This document shows positions 42,104-53,520 of a DNA stretch of 64,000 nucleotides, piece after piece (within the stretch, counting starts at the first letter, position 1; each line of letters starts with the position of its first letter). A program made the translations under genes and the position numbers. Source of the DNA: Isoetes taiwanensis (taxonomy: Eukaryota > Streptophyta > Lycopodiopsida > Isoetales > Isoetaceae); contig JAJEKV010000215.1 in assembly GCA_021234155.1 (NCBI GenBank), positions 60,001 to 124,000 of the forward strand. The letters are read 5' to 3'. The notes beneath the pieces were generated by a model that saw only the letters and a program-made list of their open reading frames with translations, made no database searches and was not told the origin of the DNA.

Positions 42104-44242
42104 TCAATAATAATCATCACAAGAGCATGATCCTTCTTGGAAGTTATGAATTCGGTATCCATCCTTTATAACTATCCTACGGTTTTCAATCTTGGATATT
42201 ATTTTGGTCGCACTATGACAATCAATGCACATCCGAAGATTCTTCGTGGCCCGAATAGTTGCACCAGGAGGTGTACAGAGGAGTCCAAAGGCTATTGCCA
42301 GTTTTTCGGAATGTCCACACAAGCTGTCTTCTTTACTGTTTGCCATTTGCTTCAACACTGGTAGATTAGTTTTTGGCATGTACCCCTCCTCCATCATCCG
42401 TTTGTTTAACCTCCTCAAAATAGAAGCTATCTCCCCCCTCTGTGGGTGGTTCTTGTCTCTAACTATAAATTCATGCACCTTATTGTTAACCTCAATCCAT
42501 GTCTTTGCAGGTTTTTTCCAGGCTGAGGCACATTGCCGGAGGTCCTCTATTGTTATAGCTTCTTTCCACATGCAAGCGTCTAAGTAGATGCCTACCATAA
42601 GCATGTATCCACCAGAATACTGGGGATCCAGTTCAATAATTTGGTCAAAACAATGTCTTCCAAGCTCTATATTTCCATATGTCCTACAAGCAACAAGCAA
42701 GGATACCCAGTTGATAACTTCTGGTGGGATAATCTGCAGCAGATTCTCAGCCTGATACAGCTGTCCTGCACGGCCAAGTAGATCGACCATGCAGTTATAA
42801 TGCCGAGAGTCCGGTATAATGTTATGATCCTCTGTCATACATATGAAACACTTACAGCCTTCATCAACAAGTCCTAAATGGCTATATGTACCAAGAATAG
42901 TAGCATATGTGACTTCATTTGGTGTTATGCCTTCTTCTTGCATCTCCATTAAACATTTTGAAGCCGAATTGACATCCCCACAATAAGCATATCCCGCAAT
43001 CATTGTATCCCATGTCACAACATTGTGCTCTGGCATAGTGTAAAAAACTTCGCGTGCATCCTCCATGTTACCACATTTGGCATACATGTCAACTAAAGCA
43101 CTGCCTATAAATATGTCAGATTGGAGCCCCCACTCAATACTCCTCCTGTGAATGTGCCTCCCTCGATCTACTGCCCCGATGCTGCCACATGCTTTCAAGA
43201 CACCTAAAATTGTAACTCTGTTTGGCTTCAAATTCTCATGTTGCATTCTATCAAATAATTCAAGAGCAAGAAAACCTTCACCATTCTGAGTGTAGCCTGC
43301 AATCATTGCATTATATGTAACTACATCCCGACATGGCATTTTGTTGAAGATCCTAAGTGCCTCCTCAAATTGTCCACATTTGGCATACATATCGACCAAT
43401 GTATTCCATACAAAAATGTCAGTATCAAATTCACCCTCGATAATTAATCTATGGATGTGCCTACCCTGCTCTATGGCGCAAATGCTGCTGCAGGCTTTCA
43501 GGATATTTGCAAACGTGACCTTGCTAGGTTGTATGCCCATGCATTGCATGCTTTCAAAACACTCAAGAGCTAGATATCCTTCTCCATGCTGGGCATAGCC
43601 AGCAATCATAGCACCCCATGTCACCACATCATGGTTAGGCAATCTGTCAAAGACTCCCCTTGCCTCCTCCAAGGTCCCACATTTAAAATACATATCAACC
43701 AGTGTACTCCCCACAACAATATCAAAATCCAACCCATTTAAAATAACCTGGCCATGAATATGCCTACCCTGCTCTAAAGAAGCTGCCTTGCCACACGCTT
43801 TCAAAGCATTCGACAAAGTCACTTCATCAGGTTTTGTGTCTTCTAATTGCATTTTATTGAGAAATTGGATCACTTGTTCACTTCCCCCAGACTTTACATG
43901 ACCTGAGATAATTGTGTTCCATGTGAATTGGCTTGGTTTGGCAATCTTGTTAAATGCTTTGTTTGCATCCATTAATTTTCCACAAGAAGCAAAAATATGA
44001 ACAAGTTGATCAGTCAAGACAGGAACAGAATCTAGCCCACTATGAACCATCAGGGATTGTACTTTTCTGGCAAGCTCTACATCTTGTTGTTTTATACATT
44101 GGTGCATTATATGGTAAACAATGTCTCTGGATAAAGGCATACCCTGCTGTTGAGTGACCTCGGCCATCGATAACGCCTGATCCAACCATCCTTCTTGCTT
44201 GAAATGTTTGGTGCTGACGGATGTCAAAAAATTCCGACCCAT
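42104..44242 (-). CDS. DYW-class PPR protein, probable organellar C-to-U RNA editing factor
   Basis: An intact 712-residue protein without introns. Residues about 35-520 are tandem PPR motifs of the P-L-S type, with repeated phrases LVDMYAKCG, VVTWGAMIAGYAQHG and ILKACGSI-A--QGRHIH. Residues about 520-575 form the E1/E2 region (WVSLLVACRTYGNIELG). The DYW domain (about 577-712) has the deaminase-type zinc site HSEK (His644, Glu646) and CIDCH (Cys672, Cys675), plus a second zinc site with His676, His699 and the C-terminal CSC (706-708). It ends DDYY instead of DYW. Such proteins bind one RNA site in plastids or mitochondria and deaminate cytidine. The frame has a stop about 60 nt upstream of the chosen ATG with no earlier in-frame ATG, and the N-terminus is not a clear transit peptide, so targeting is unresolved. 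Confidence 0.93.
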   Translation of the reverse strand: MGRNFLTSVSTKHFKQEGWLDQALSMAEVTQQQGMPLSRDIVYHIMHQCIKQQDVELARKVQSLMVHSGLDSVPVLTDQLVHIFASCGKLMDANKAFNKIAKPSQFTWNTIISGHVKSGGSEQVIQFLNKMQLEDTKPDEVTLSNALKACGKAASLEQGRHIHGQVILNGLDFDIVVGSTLVDMYFKCGTLEEARGVFDRLPNHDVVTWGAMIAGYAQHGEGYLALECFESMQCMGIQPSKVTFANILKACSSICAIEQGRHIHRLIIEGEFDTDIFVWNTLVDMYAKCGQFEEALRIFNKMPCRDVVTYNAMIAGYTQNGEGFLALELFDRMQHENLKPNRVTILGVLKACGSIGAVDRGRHIHRRSIEWGLQSDIFIGSALVDMYAKCGNMEDAREVFYTMPEHNVVTWDTMIAGYAYCGDVNSASKCLMEMQEEGITPNEVTYATILGTYSHLGLVDEGCKCFICMTEDHNIIPDSRHYNCMVDLLGRAGQLYQAENLLQIIPPEVINWVSLLVACRTYGNIELGRHCFDQIIELDPQYSGGYMLMVGIYLDACMWKEAITIEDLRQCASAWKKPAKTWIEVNNKVHEFIVRDKNHPQRGEIASILRRLNKRMMEEGYMPKTNLPVLKQMANSKEDSLCGHSEKLAIAFGLLCTPPGATIRATKNLRMCIDCHSATKIISKIENRRIVIKDGYRIHNFQEGSCSCDDYY

Positions 44243-45480
44243 CCAAAAACTTAAAAGTCGGGCACCATGGAATAGCAGGACCCTAACAGATCCTACCTTT
44301 CAAAATGCCCGCCATGATAGGGTTGTTGTTGAAGGTTTAAAGGTGACATTTTGCTTAGCATAGCTGGCCTTGTAGTCAGCATCTGGTGTGGCAAACGAGA
44401 TTTGGATATCATTGATGCCTTATGGTGGCAATACGCAAACCCTGCTAGTTGTTAATGAGAACTTCAGTTGTATACATGCTACAAAAAGGTTTGTGTAGAA
44501 GAGGAAAAGAGCATGCTCTCTTTTATGTTTGTTATGGTTAACTATCACGCTTTAGGAGCCCATCTTTAAGACAACTTGAAACTATTTGTTAGGATAATTA
44601 TATCCATGCAATTGTTATATACTTGCAAATTGATAAAAAACATTTGGATTTTTAAGACTGAAGAGCTCAAGGGTTCATGGTTCAGTTATAAATGTATTGA
44701 TCAAGCCATTTAGGCCCCCAGATCTGTAGATCTCTGTACTTAGTATAAATATCATAACTTGTAGTCTTTTCTTGGTTTTACCATATGTCAACTTTTGCAT
44801 TCACAATAAAACTAATTATGTACTGATAGGTGCAAAATACATGCATACTTTGTGACCCAAAGCTCAAAAGTCAAAATGTAAGATACATGCCCATATATCA
44901 ATCTTGCGTATCATTCAAGTTTTCCCATGAACTTCTTAAGATCCAATATTCCGCATCGCTTTTAGAGCCACAGCCAATCACCAACATGTGGTCGTTGATA
45001 GGGTTAGAACATAGGCCATCATAAATACCTTGCAAATCAACTATGAGACATAAGAAGAGAAATGGTGATGAGGATAACAGAAGGAGAATCAGATTGCCAT
45101 AAAACTGGAAGGCTGTGGCATCAATTTGGAAACAGCTTGTTGGAGATCATCTTTATTGGCCTGTTTTGGCACAGTGATCGACTTTGGACGAACCGATCTG
45201 CAACATACTGTAAGAAGTACAACATAGTACAACAACATAGTACAATAGTACAATATATTGGAAGAAGTCGAACTATTACATACAAAAGCAACACCAACGT
45301 TGCTTTTTGTAGAAGTAACCTAAAGCAATTCACAAGTATAAAGGATTCACATTACAGCAAGCTATAAATTTGCTTGCCAGAGAAGCAACAGAAAGAACAA
45401 AACTGCATATAGGAAAAGGAGCTCCACGCCACCCAAGAACAGCGCCAGATCATGCCTGCATGGTGTTAAGATGACCAGAT
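44243..45480. other. Upstream region of the PPR gene
   Basis: Presumed promoter and intergenic DNA. A short repeat of AGTACAACATAGTACAA occurs near 45220-45255. No gene recognised. Confidence 0.4.
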
Positions 45481-46484
45481 GCAAGATGATGGAGCTACCA
45501 GAGCTTAGAGGGAAGCATATCTCGCATGTGATTGGCCTCATCTAAATATTCTTCTATCCCGTATTGAAACATGGACATTTGGATCGTCCATTACAGTGAG
45601 AGCTTCTTCCAAGATATCCATTGCATTGCTTAAACTAACAGACAAAAGATCGACAATCTGCTAGGTCTGCACTTTCATCTATTCGACATAAAAAAACGGC
45701 ACTGCAAATAGAGGAGCCACCTCTTCAATAGCACGACGTTCTACAGAATCACCATCTAGAGAAACGAAAGTAGAGAATGGAGGTGGAGGACTCGCATCCC
45801 TCTCTCCTTTGTTCGTTGCGCTGTTAGAATGAGGTCCTGCAACAGAAGGTCCAATCAATTAGGAAGATCAAACATAACGAACAAGAAACAACTCACCAAA
45901 TCATACTATCCAATATGAAAGCCATGGTCTTGTACATGTAAAAGAATGTAAAACCAAGACTGGCTGCCATCTATGGGAAGAATGAAAGTGGATCCACAGG
46001 ATAATTGACAGATGTCCACTGCGTCATCATTGTCAGTGCTAGCATTGTCTTCCTCTTGACAGATGTCGCTGTCATCGCATCAAGTTTCTCTAGAAGCCAA
46101 AGCATCATCCCCAAACCTGTGCAATCTTTTGCCCACTTTTATTATTGGCTCTTCCCCAGGAGGCCACCCATAAATCACGCAGTAGACATCCTTGATAGAA
46201 GCATGACTTGGATCCAAAGTAAGCCTCCACGCAGCTTCTACGCTGTAATAATTAATTTTAGCAAAATTCCAAGGAAGAACCCAAGTACCGGATAGGATGA
46301 ATTTCTCAGTTTGCAATATCCATGCAGTTGTGTAGCATAGACTGGGAGTTCTTTGCCGCCTGTCATGATATAACACAAAACGACTATGATGACCAAGCAA
46401 GTTCATATTATTCAAGACTACACGGTGCTTGATCTCACCCGCACCATGCACCGTACAATGCGTACATATTCTTCCCACGCTCAT
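45481..46484 (-). other. Exon-like minus-strand stretches, unassigned
   Basis: Two stretches read as protein. At 45660-45845, after the acceptor CTTCTGTTGCAG, the frame gives DASPPPPFSTFVSLDGD and RRAIEEVAPLFAVPFF, then stops, with SNAMDILEEALTVMDD further on. At 46080-46290 the frame gives EAAWRLTLDPSHASIKDVY and VIYGWPPGEEP, ending RFGDDALASRET. The second resembles the C-terminal part of plant alpha-fucosidase-like proteins only faintly. Stops between the pieces suggest a degenerate gene. Confidence 0.3.
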
Positions 46485-46619
46485 GCTGCTCAGCGGTCAC
46501 TTCTTTCGTGCGGTTTCTGTATTGCAGTTTCCCGTGTCCTAGACCCACTGATTGTCATCGTCACACTCACATCTAGAACCTTGTTTTTCGCCTGCCTCTC
46601 CGCATTTTTCCTCATATCT

Positions 46620-46981
46620 TTCTCTTTTTTTATCCATGCATTTCTTCTCTTCTTTCTTCTTCCTTAATTTTTCCCGCCCCTCCTTCCTCTCTTTCTCTCT
46701 CTCTTTTGTTTCCCTCTCTACCTCTTTTGTTTCAGTTTCTTTTTCTCATCCCTTTTAAAAGGCCTCTTCTTCTTTTGCGCATCCCTTTCATTCTACTCTC
46801 GAATTACAGTCCCACCATCCTTTCTTGGCCTGCCCCTCTTCCTCGTTGGTCCAGAAGCATTGCAAGCATCAGCAAGAACATTCAAGTTGTGCTCAGCTCT
46901 CTTTACAGAGAGATGCCGCATCTCTGAAGGCATAGATGATGGAAATCAAGAGAAAGATAATTACTAGGAGGCAAAGTATTC
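46620..46981 (+). promoter_or_regulatory. Pyrimidine-rich presumptive 5' leader
   Basis: About 160 bp of almost pure C/T (46620-46790) with a TATA-like CTTTTAAAAGG near 46750 precedes an ATG at 46982. It resembles the Y-patch leaders of plant Pol II genes. Inference only. Confidence 0.3.
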
Positions 46982-47320
46982 ATGGCTGCAGCAAAGGTTC
47001 AACGAATTCATGTTGTCTCTCGTAGCTGCAGCACTGCTACTCTCAGGAGGCCTTCCCTCCTCATCCACGAAATCAACTATACCCTACCTGGACCTAACAG
47101 CTCTAGCAATTTTTTTGAGCATGGAAACAGACTGAAACGTACCTCTACTAGGTTCCATAAATCCTTGGCTGCTCGGCATGGCACCCCACAAAATAGAGAT
47201 AAATACAAATTCATGGCTCCAACCCATCTAGAAAAAAACACTATCTGCCTCCCACAAAATCGCCAAAATGTTGCCAAGCGTGAGGCCTTGGGGCCGATTC
47301 TTACCAAGCGTGATGGGTGA
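46982..47320 (+). CDS. Hypothetical protein (112 aa or first exon)
   Basis: The frame begins MAAAKVQRIHVVSRSCSTAT and is rich in Arg, Ser and Thr, which could be an organelle transit peptide. It ends at a TGA. A possible donor (ACTAG then GTTCCA, near 47150) would make it the first exon of a longer gene, but no second exon was found. I do not recognise a family. A related text (GCC-GATTC-T-CCAAGCGT-ATG) occurs again near 47645. Confidence 0.3.
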   Translation: MAAAKVQRIHVVSRSCSTATLRRPSLLIHEINYTLPGPNSSSNFFEHGNRLKRTSTRFHKSLAARHGTPQNRDKYKFMAPTHLEKNTICLPQNRQNVAKREALGPILTKRDG

Positions 47321-48270
47321 AAACATGTTAGAATGTACCACTTTTGGAACCTGCAAAAGTACCTATACTAGGTACCTCAAAACTGGGTAGTTTCTCATTT
47401 TTCTTTTCATTGAACTAATTCAAAAATCTAAAATAAAAGTCAAGAACAGGTTAATATTCAAAGTTACGATAAAGATAATGCTATTATAGGCCAAAATAAA
47501 TACAACAATTCTAAAACGTGGCTTTTATTGAGATATTAAACAGATACCCAGTAACCCAGATGCTGGTAACCTTTTTAGGTACTTTTGTGGTTTCTAAATG
47601 ATACTTTTTAAGGCACATCCTAACATGCTTTTACCCTGATGCCTCAAGGCCGATTCATGCCAAGCGTAATGATTCTGGATTTGCGGAGCAATTCTAATTC
47701 TGTTTGGAAAACTTACTAAGGATTAAAGATCAAGAATAGGCAGTCCCATTCTTGAACATAGTGATTGAAGTCCTTCAAATACAGAAAAAAAAAACCTGGA
47801 CCCTCCCTACTATACATGGAAATGGGATCAAGGTTTTTGTCAAAAAATCAATCATGTGCCGCCATGTGACATGTCCCTCCATTCTGGAATGGAATATGGG
47901 AAGGCAATTTTGTGGCTTACAAAATACTTCTGGCAGTCCAACGAGTGTTACAGCGTGAATCGAGCTTTGGTTACAGTTCTTTCGCTTGTATAACTTGTTT
48001 TACAACTTCCAACATAAGTTTTATGGCATAAGTTTTAGAGCTTTGAATTGAGTAAGTGGATCTACATGCAAGAATTAAAGCTGGAGATCGAGAATATAGC
48101 ATCCCAGAAAAATCATTCAGCTTCCCACAACAGAAAACATCTCCAATACTCTGCTTGGTCGTTAAGTAAACATTTATTATAAGGTGTGTAATATCATGTT
48201 TAGTCGTCAGATTTATTGGCTCTGAATCTGAACAACTTTCAGGAAGAATAATAAATTTTTAGCTTTCCCT
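47321..48270. other. Intergenic region
   Basis: AT-rich and non-coding as far as can be seen. It ends at the 3' end of the RLPH2-like remnant. Confidence 0.45.
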
Positions 48271-48539
48271 TTAGTTGAGTAGAACAACATTATCTGCTAG
48301 CTCATCTATATCATGTACACTAACATGCATAGGCAACATAATGGCTGCTAGTGGTTTGTCATCCATACCACCATTCTCATCGATAATGATCCGGTACCTG
48401 TCAATATGCATGGCAGTATGATGTCTGCTTATAACTAGGACTTGTTGTTTCGACATTTAACGAAGGCTTTATTGCCCGATTGGGGTTATTATTCCCCAAG
48501 AAAGAAATCTGATATAGTTTCAATCCGGAAACTATATAA

Positions 48540-48620
48540 AGCTTTAGGGGAAACTATATTCAGTTTCCCTGAAACTATATTCAGTTTTCCTGAAACTATA
48601 TTCAGTTTCTTTAAGAAACT
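48540..48620. repeat. Threefold ~20-bp tandem repeat (GAAACTATATTCAGTTT)
   Basis: Three successive copies of GAAACTATATTCAGTTT plus CCCT/TCCT. It lies in what would be the large intron of the phosphatase remnant. Confidence 0.9.
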
Positions 48621-49259
48621 TAAAAGTAGTCTATCGAAGTGTCTTTTTCTTTGAACTTCTCTAATGATTTCGAATTGTCCATCCACGCTTCCATATCCGC
48701 AGAAGGATCTATTGCATGTATTAAAATTTCTTTGCAATAAATGCCTGGATTCTTTATAAATTCTGCTCTCATTCTCAACATTTCACGAATGCTTCATCCG
48801 GGCCTCAATTTTGAGAGAGATTTTGAGGAGATGCTTCATCCCAACTTGGATTTTGAGTGATATTTTGAGCGGATGCTACTGTTGCGTTATCATTGGTATA
48901 TAGATCTTGCATTGAACTTGCTGATTCAAAAATTGCTTTGTCTTGATTTGTAATCATCCACAAATATGAATAACTAGGATTTAAATGTCGGATTCTCCTC
49001 TGTAGCATTGCCTTATTTTTTTTTATTCCGGAAGCATCCTTATATAAACTTTTTGATTCTTCCTTTTTTATTCCAGAAGCAGTTAATAAATGTGAAACTT
49101 TTTTATTCCGGATCTTTTGGCAGATTTGGGCTTCCCAGGAGCAAGGGATTTATTTTTATTTATTTTTTCCTGATTCACCACATTTGCAGCGATTCTTGAA
49201 ACATATTGAAATTTTGATGCCATAAATATCTATGCTAAATGATTTGTGAAAGAAATGAT

Positions 49260-49735
49260 TCATGATCTGTCTATTTCTTATTCAAATTAAAACTATAGTT
49301 TCCACGTTCAAAATCTCATGTAGCTTTTGAAAACCTAGTATCAAGGGAAACTTAATGTAGTTTTTTGGGGAAACCCGTTTGAAACCTTAAAAGTTTCTAC
49401 ATTCAAATTCAAAATGTTAGGGTGCTTCTTATGCTAAGAAGACACCATTTAATGCACTTGGTCATATAAGATCTTAAACACGTGGGTAGATTCCATTTTG
49501 TCATACAATCTTGCACATGTGCCACAAGATCTTATACATTTTAGACTCTTTCATTTTATTTTAAAAAGCGGAAACCTTATAGAGTTTTCCCAAATTAAAA
49601 CTACATATAGTTTCCATATTGGAAACCTTTTCAATATGGAAACCTAGGGTAGTATCCATAGAAACTTAATGTGGTTTCAGTGGGTTTCCATTGAACCCAT
49701 AGTTTCAGCAAGAAACCCTATGAGGTTTCTGCTGA
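49260..49735. repeat. GAAAC/GTTTC-dense block
   Basis: Numerous GGAAAC, GAAACC and GTTTCC words occur on both strands in under 500 bp, for example TTTCCATATTGGAAACC and AATATGGAAACC. It is a diffuse palindromic repeat, also in the presumed phosphatase intron, and shares its core word with the 48540 repeat. Confidence 0.7.
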
Positions 49736-50041
49736 ACTCCAACCCAAATCGGGAGTAGATAGGACATTTAACTTCAGAAGTGCAGTGTACAAGCATTAAG
49801 ATAATACGGAATGTTGCACAAATTGATAAGTAATGAAGCTGTACAGCAAAAGCAAATAGGAATTTACAGTAGGAGTATTCCAGACATTTTCTCGGCCGAA
49901 AAAGTAATGTAGCCTTGGTACTATTACATCTTTCTTCTTAAGAGTGGCCATCTGATCTTCCACCTTCAATTCTTCTAGCCCTGCATGGACAGAAATCAAC
50001 TTTCTGTAACTTGAATTTGGATCAACAGTTTCAACCCCCTC

Positions 50042-51108
50042 CTACACAATAAATCCAGGAATTCAGACATGTAGGGGTAAAGGAACCAGGGAAGTTTAAT
50101 GGCTTAAAAAAAAATCAATACCTGCTCATGTATCCAAACAAGACTTCTCAGAAATAAATTCCTTGTGTGCTTTTGCAACCTATGCGTTACACAATGCACC
50201 ACCCACTGCCGAGCTGAGGATCACCGGATACCTTTTTCTTATCCTAAAACTCACGCTAATGCGGACACCGGCATGAGCAATGATGGCAAAAACATTTTAA
50301 ATAAGTAGATTATCAAACACTACATCTAAACTACGTAAGGCTTTTTAAAAGACACTCCTCCAACAAAATGGTTGCCCTCTATGAGCAACCCAAAAAGGTT
50401 TGTATTTCAATGTAAGGCTTTTTAAAAGACACTCCTCCAACAAAATGGTTGCCCTCTATGAGCAACCATAATCTGGCCGAAATCAGAAAGGGTAGAAACG
50501 GTAAACTAAGATTTTGCATGGCTTTTGCTGGTATTCGTATATGAATATCTAGTGTTCTCTAGTGTCCGCGTGGGCAGCAGATGACGAAGGCACAGATTTA
50601 GAATATATTATGAAATATTACACCTAAACTAAATCAAGGCCTTTTAAAAGACACTCCCCCTCCAACAAAATGGTTGCCCCTAACCCAAAAAAGTTTGTAA
50701 AGTAGTCGGTTCGTTGGATTTTAGATTTTAGTTGATTATTAAGGCAAACGAAGGGATTTCTTGCCAAATGCAATTTGCTGCCTTTTGTTTTAACGTATTT
50801 ACATTTCGAACATATCACAAAACCATAGCTTTATATATGGTAATGCAAGGCAACAATTGCTGCTTTCTGCATGTATTCATATGATCCAAAAAATATTTAT
50901 GTTGCTGAGGTGGTGGTGTTACCAGCAGCATTTCCCGACCCACATTTTGTACTGTTCTTATAGCAATTTCGTGGGGCAAATCTCTACTCTATCATGGGAT
51001 TATAGTAACAACTGCTTGAACCGCACCTTCTCAAGACATGTACACTTATGGTACAATGATGGCCCCGGGACCAGTATATAACTAGTAATCCGAAATCGCA
51101 GCATGATT
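50042..51108. other. Spacer with a 76-bp repeat
   Basis: AAGGCTTTTTAAAAGACACTCC with CAACAAAATGGTTGCCC occurs at 50337, 50413 and 50635. No gene recognised. The 3' UTR of the shikimate kinase gene presumably occupies the right end. Confidence 0.6.
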
Positions 51109-53520
51109 CTAAGCTCCGTAAAGTGACTTCATCTTCTTCTTATGATAGAGAAGTCGCATGTCAATTTCATCCAATATCTGCGAAGACCATAAAATGTTTT
51201 AGTAAGAGAGCATTTTAAGGAAAAGCAGGCCTCCAATGTCATAATTATGATAGTGGACCCAATAACTAATTACAACATTAAACAAGAATTTACGAAATCA
51301 AAGGGCTAGTGGCAATAGGTTGCAAAGCAAGTCTTGCATGACCCTATGTTAAGGCTGTTGACTATTTTTACTGGCAAAAATGGTGAAATCGACAACAATA
51401 TCTTATATCTGGTAAGTCTACCTTCAAGGCTATTACTGGTGGAGTCAAACTCGAAACATCTACACCCATTTCCAATGCAATTTCTGTAAAGGCCATTGCA
51501 ATGTGTCAAAAACGTTTGAAGTCTTAAATAAGCAAAGGAAACATCAGTGGAGGATGTATAATCTACTTTGCAGGGAGACAACAGCATCTGCATTAGCATA
51601 TAAGTCTCCTCGCTCATTGAATATCTGTTTGAGACAATCAAGAGCCTGCACATATGTAACTTGTGAGTACGGGAACAAAATCAAAGGACCAATGATAGAA
51701 CACGACACTTACACCCCTGTACTCAGATTCTTTTGATGTGGAAGCAAGGAGTGGTCGTGTTCCCGTCCCAGATTCTACAACCCGTTTTGCAAGTGCTTCT
51801 AGAGGCACATCAATCCAAACAGTTACTCCATGTCTCAGGTAACCCCTGCATCATCCGCCAGCACATTGGAGTTCATTCCCAATTATTGAATAAGCCGCCA
51901 AGACTAAAACTATGATGACAAACCAGTTAGTTGACTTTATAACAGCACCACCACCTGTTGCTATCACCATACGGGTCATGCTGGATAGCTCAGCAAGTAC
52001 CCTACTCTGCATATCACAAATTGCAGGCATTACAAACAATAATGAAGCAGATAACAGTGCATTGCTGAGACTCCTAATTAGAATGTCAAGTGAAAAACAT
52101 TGGGCCCGTGATACAACAAAGGTTTTGCAGATAAAAGCTTCAGAGATTCAACAGCATCTGAAACTTATATGTCCCATAAATTGAAAATGTACAAATATAT
52201 AGAAGCTGTAAAAATGCAGTTTTGACTTGAGAAATAATAAAGGTCCTGCCTAAGATAATCGAATAAGACTCTCTAGTGCCAACCCAAGAGAATAGCACTG
52301 AATTAAGACACCACACTATTTTGTTTCATGTCCATGTGAATTGCACCTTGCTGCAGCTTCAGCCTCTTGAGTTCTGCACTAACAGGCATTTAAGCAATAC
52401 TACGCGCTGGGTGGGATACGCTTCATTCGTTTTATATTAAATTAAAAAAAAAAACCCACATTCATTATTCAGGTTGTTTTAGAGAACAGACATCCTGAAC
52501 CACCTCACCTCAACTTCTCTAAACCCTTCTTCACCATCTTTAAAGATCTCAGCAACAGATACACCACCAGCATATTGTTCCACCACTTTGTCACTGCTCT
52601 TGCGGAAGGACACAAAGTAAATTACTATATCAGGCCACCTTGTCACTTCTTAACAGCATTCAAATTCTCAACATAAAGCCCAGAGACCTATCGCAAAAAT
52701 TGTAGCTTAGAGCCTTTGCCAAATATTTTCCAACTGTTGTCTTCCCAGATCCCATCATGCCTGTGAGAAGAGTTTAGAACTTGCACAAAGCAATGGTGAT
52801 TCACAAAAAAAATAGTGTTTTCCATACCAATCAGGAAAATAGATGTGCCCTTCAATCCTTGAACCACTTCCTTCCCCCTGGCCTGCATCATATTGTACAA
52901 TCAATAAGGTATATATCCTCCCTGTGATATCATCAAGCAAGTTCTCTAATACCTTTAGCAATTTTTCTTGCTCATCCCTCAATTGAGTACTTGCATCATT
53001 TTCTGAAGCTGCACAGGGTCATCCATAAGCTCTAAGCTTTGTCCACTTTTGAAATTAAGCAATAGCGCCATATACTTAATGAAGAACATGCTGAAGCCAT
53101 TAGATACTAAAAACTCTTGTAAGCCCTTGACTTCAGCTGGCCTTACAGACGAATTTTTCTACAATAGTTTGTAACTTAACTAAGCATGAATACAAACTGT
53201 GCAACTCTGCGCTAAAGGCTGACATTTCCCCGTTATAATCTTCAAATTGTCTCTCGACCATATTTAAAGCCCAATTATAAACCACAACAATAGGCAACCC
53301 AAGAAAACATACCTAAAGACCCTCCGTTCCCTGCGCAAGAGTGCACAAGCAAGGTTTTACAGGGGGCGACATATTCGACTCTCAACCTTGTGATTGCTGA
53401 AGGAGAGCAAGAAGCATAAAGGGCTGGTTTGTGATTAAGCTGCGTAAATGCATTTTCCGGCCTGAGAGAAGAAACCCAAGTGCGCGAATGGTGAGGAATT
53501 GATGAAGATAGGGCGGCCAT
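51109..53520 (-). CDS. SK: Shikimate kinase, chloroplastic (10 exons, 300 aa)
   Basis: Exons (minus strand): 53520-53313, 53008-52953, 52882-52828, 52760-52688, 52593-52509, 52006-51924, 51845-51713, 51645-51567, 51483-51422, 51177-51109. Every intron is GT-AG and all phases agree (903 nt). Residues 1 to about 85 start MAALSSSIPHHSRTW and look like a plastid transit peptide. The kinase core has the Walker A loop GMMGSGKTT (107-115), the shikimate-binding CDSDK (129-133), the GGG loop (177-179) and the lid Arg in GTRPLL (215-220). The C-terminal part matches plant enzymes (IFNERGDLYANADAVVSL). It phosphorylates shikimate to shikimate-3-phosphate in aromatic amino acid synthesis. Introns are 67-502 nt, several near the plant minimum. 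No disabling change was seen. The start at 53520 is preferred over an upstream in-frame ATG at 53655 because only the former gives a typical transit peptide. Confidence 0.95.

Larger units (their letters stand above)
48271..50041 (-). pseudogene. RLPH2-like PPP-family phosphatase, two C-terminal exons only
   Basis: Exon 50041-49868 (58 codons, acceptor TTGTGTAG, donor GTAAAT) reads RKLISVHAGLEELK, DQMATLKKKDVIVPRL and FGRENVWNTPT. The 48456-48271 block reads VLVISRHHTAMHID, RIIIDENGGMDDKPLAAIML and ends at a TAA. Together they follow the C-terminal third of plant Rhizobiales-like phosphatase 2 (RLPH2), including the late metal ligand region, where the family's 'SGHHG' is here SRHHT. The N-terminal metal motifs (GDIHG, GDYCDRG, GNHD) are not found between here and the next gene, and an in-frame TAA lies just before the last block with no usable acceptor. 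The gene is therefore truncated and probably dead. Intact RLPH2 dephosphorylates phosphotyrosine proteins. Confidence 0.7.

Noticed and set aside
46080-46290. Alpha-fucosidase C-terminal domain
   Set aside because: Resemblance is limited to a few residues around VIYGWPPGE. Too weak to name a family.
46980-47320. Similarity of the N-terminus (HVVSRSCSTAT) to BAHD acyltransferases
   Set aside because: Only a vague resemblance over about 15 residues. The HxxxD and DFGWG motifs are absent.
48540-48620. CRISPR-like array
   Set aside because: Only three directly adjacent 20-bp repeats without spacers, in a plant genome.
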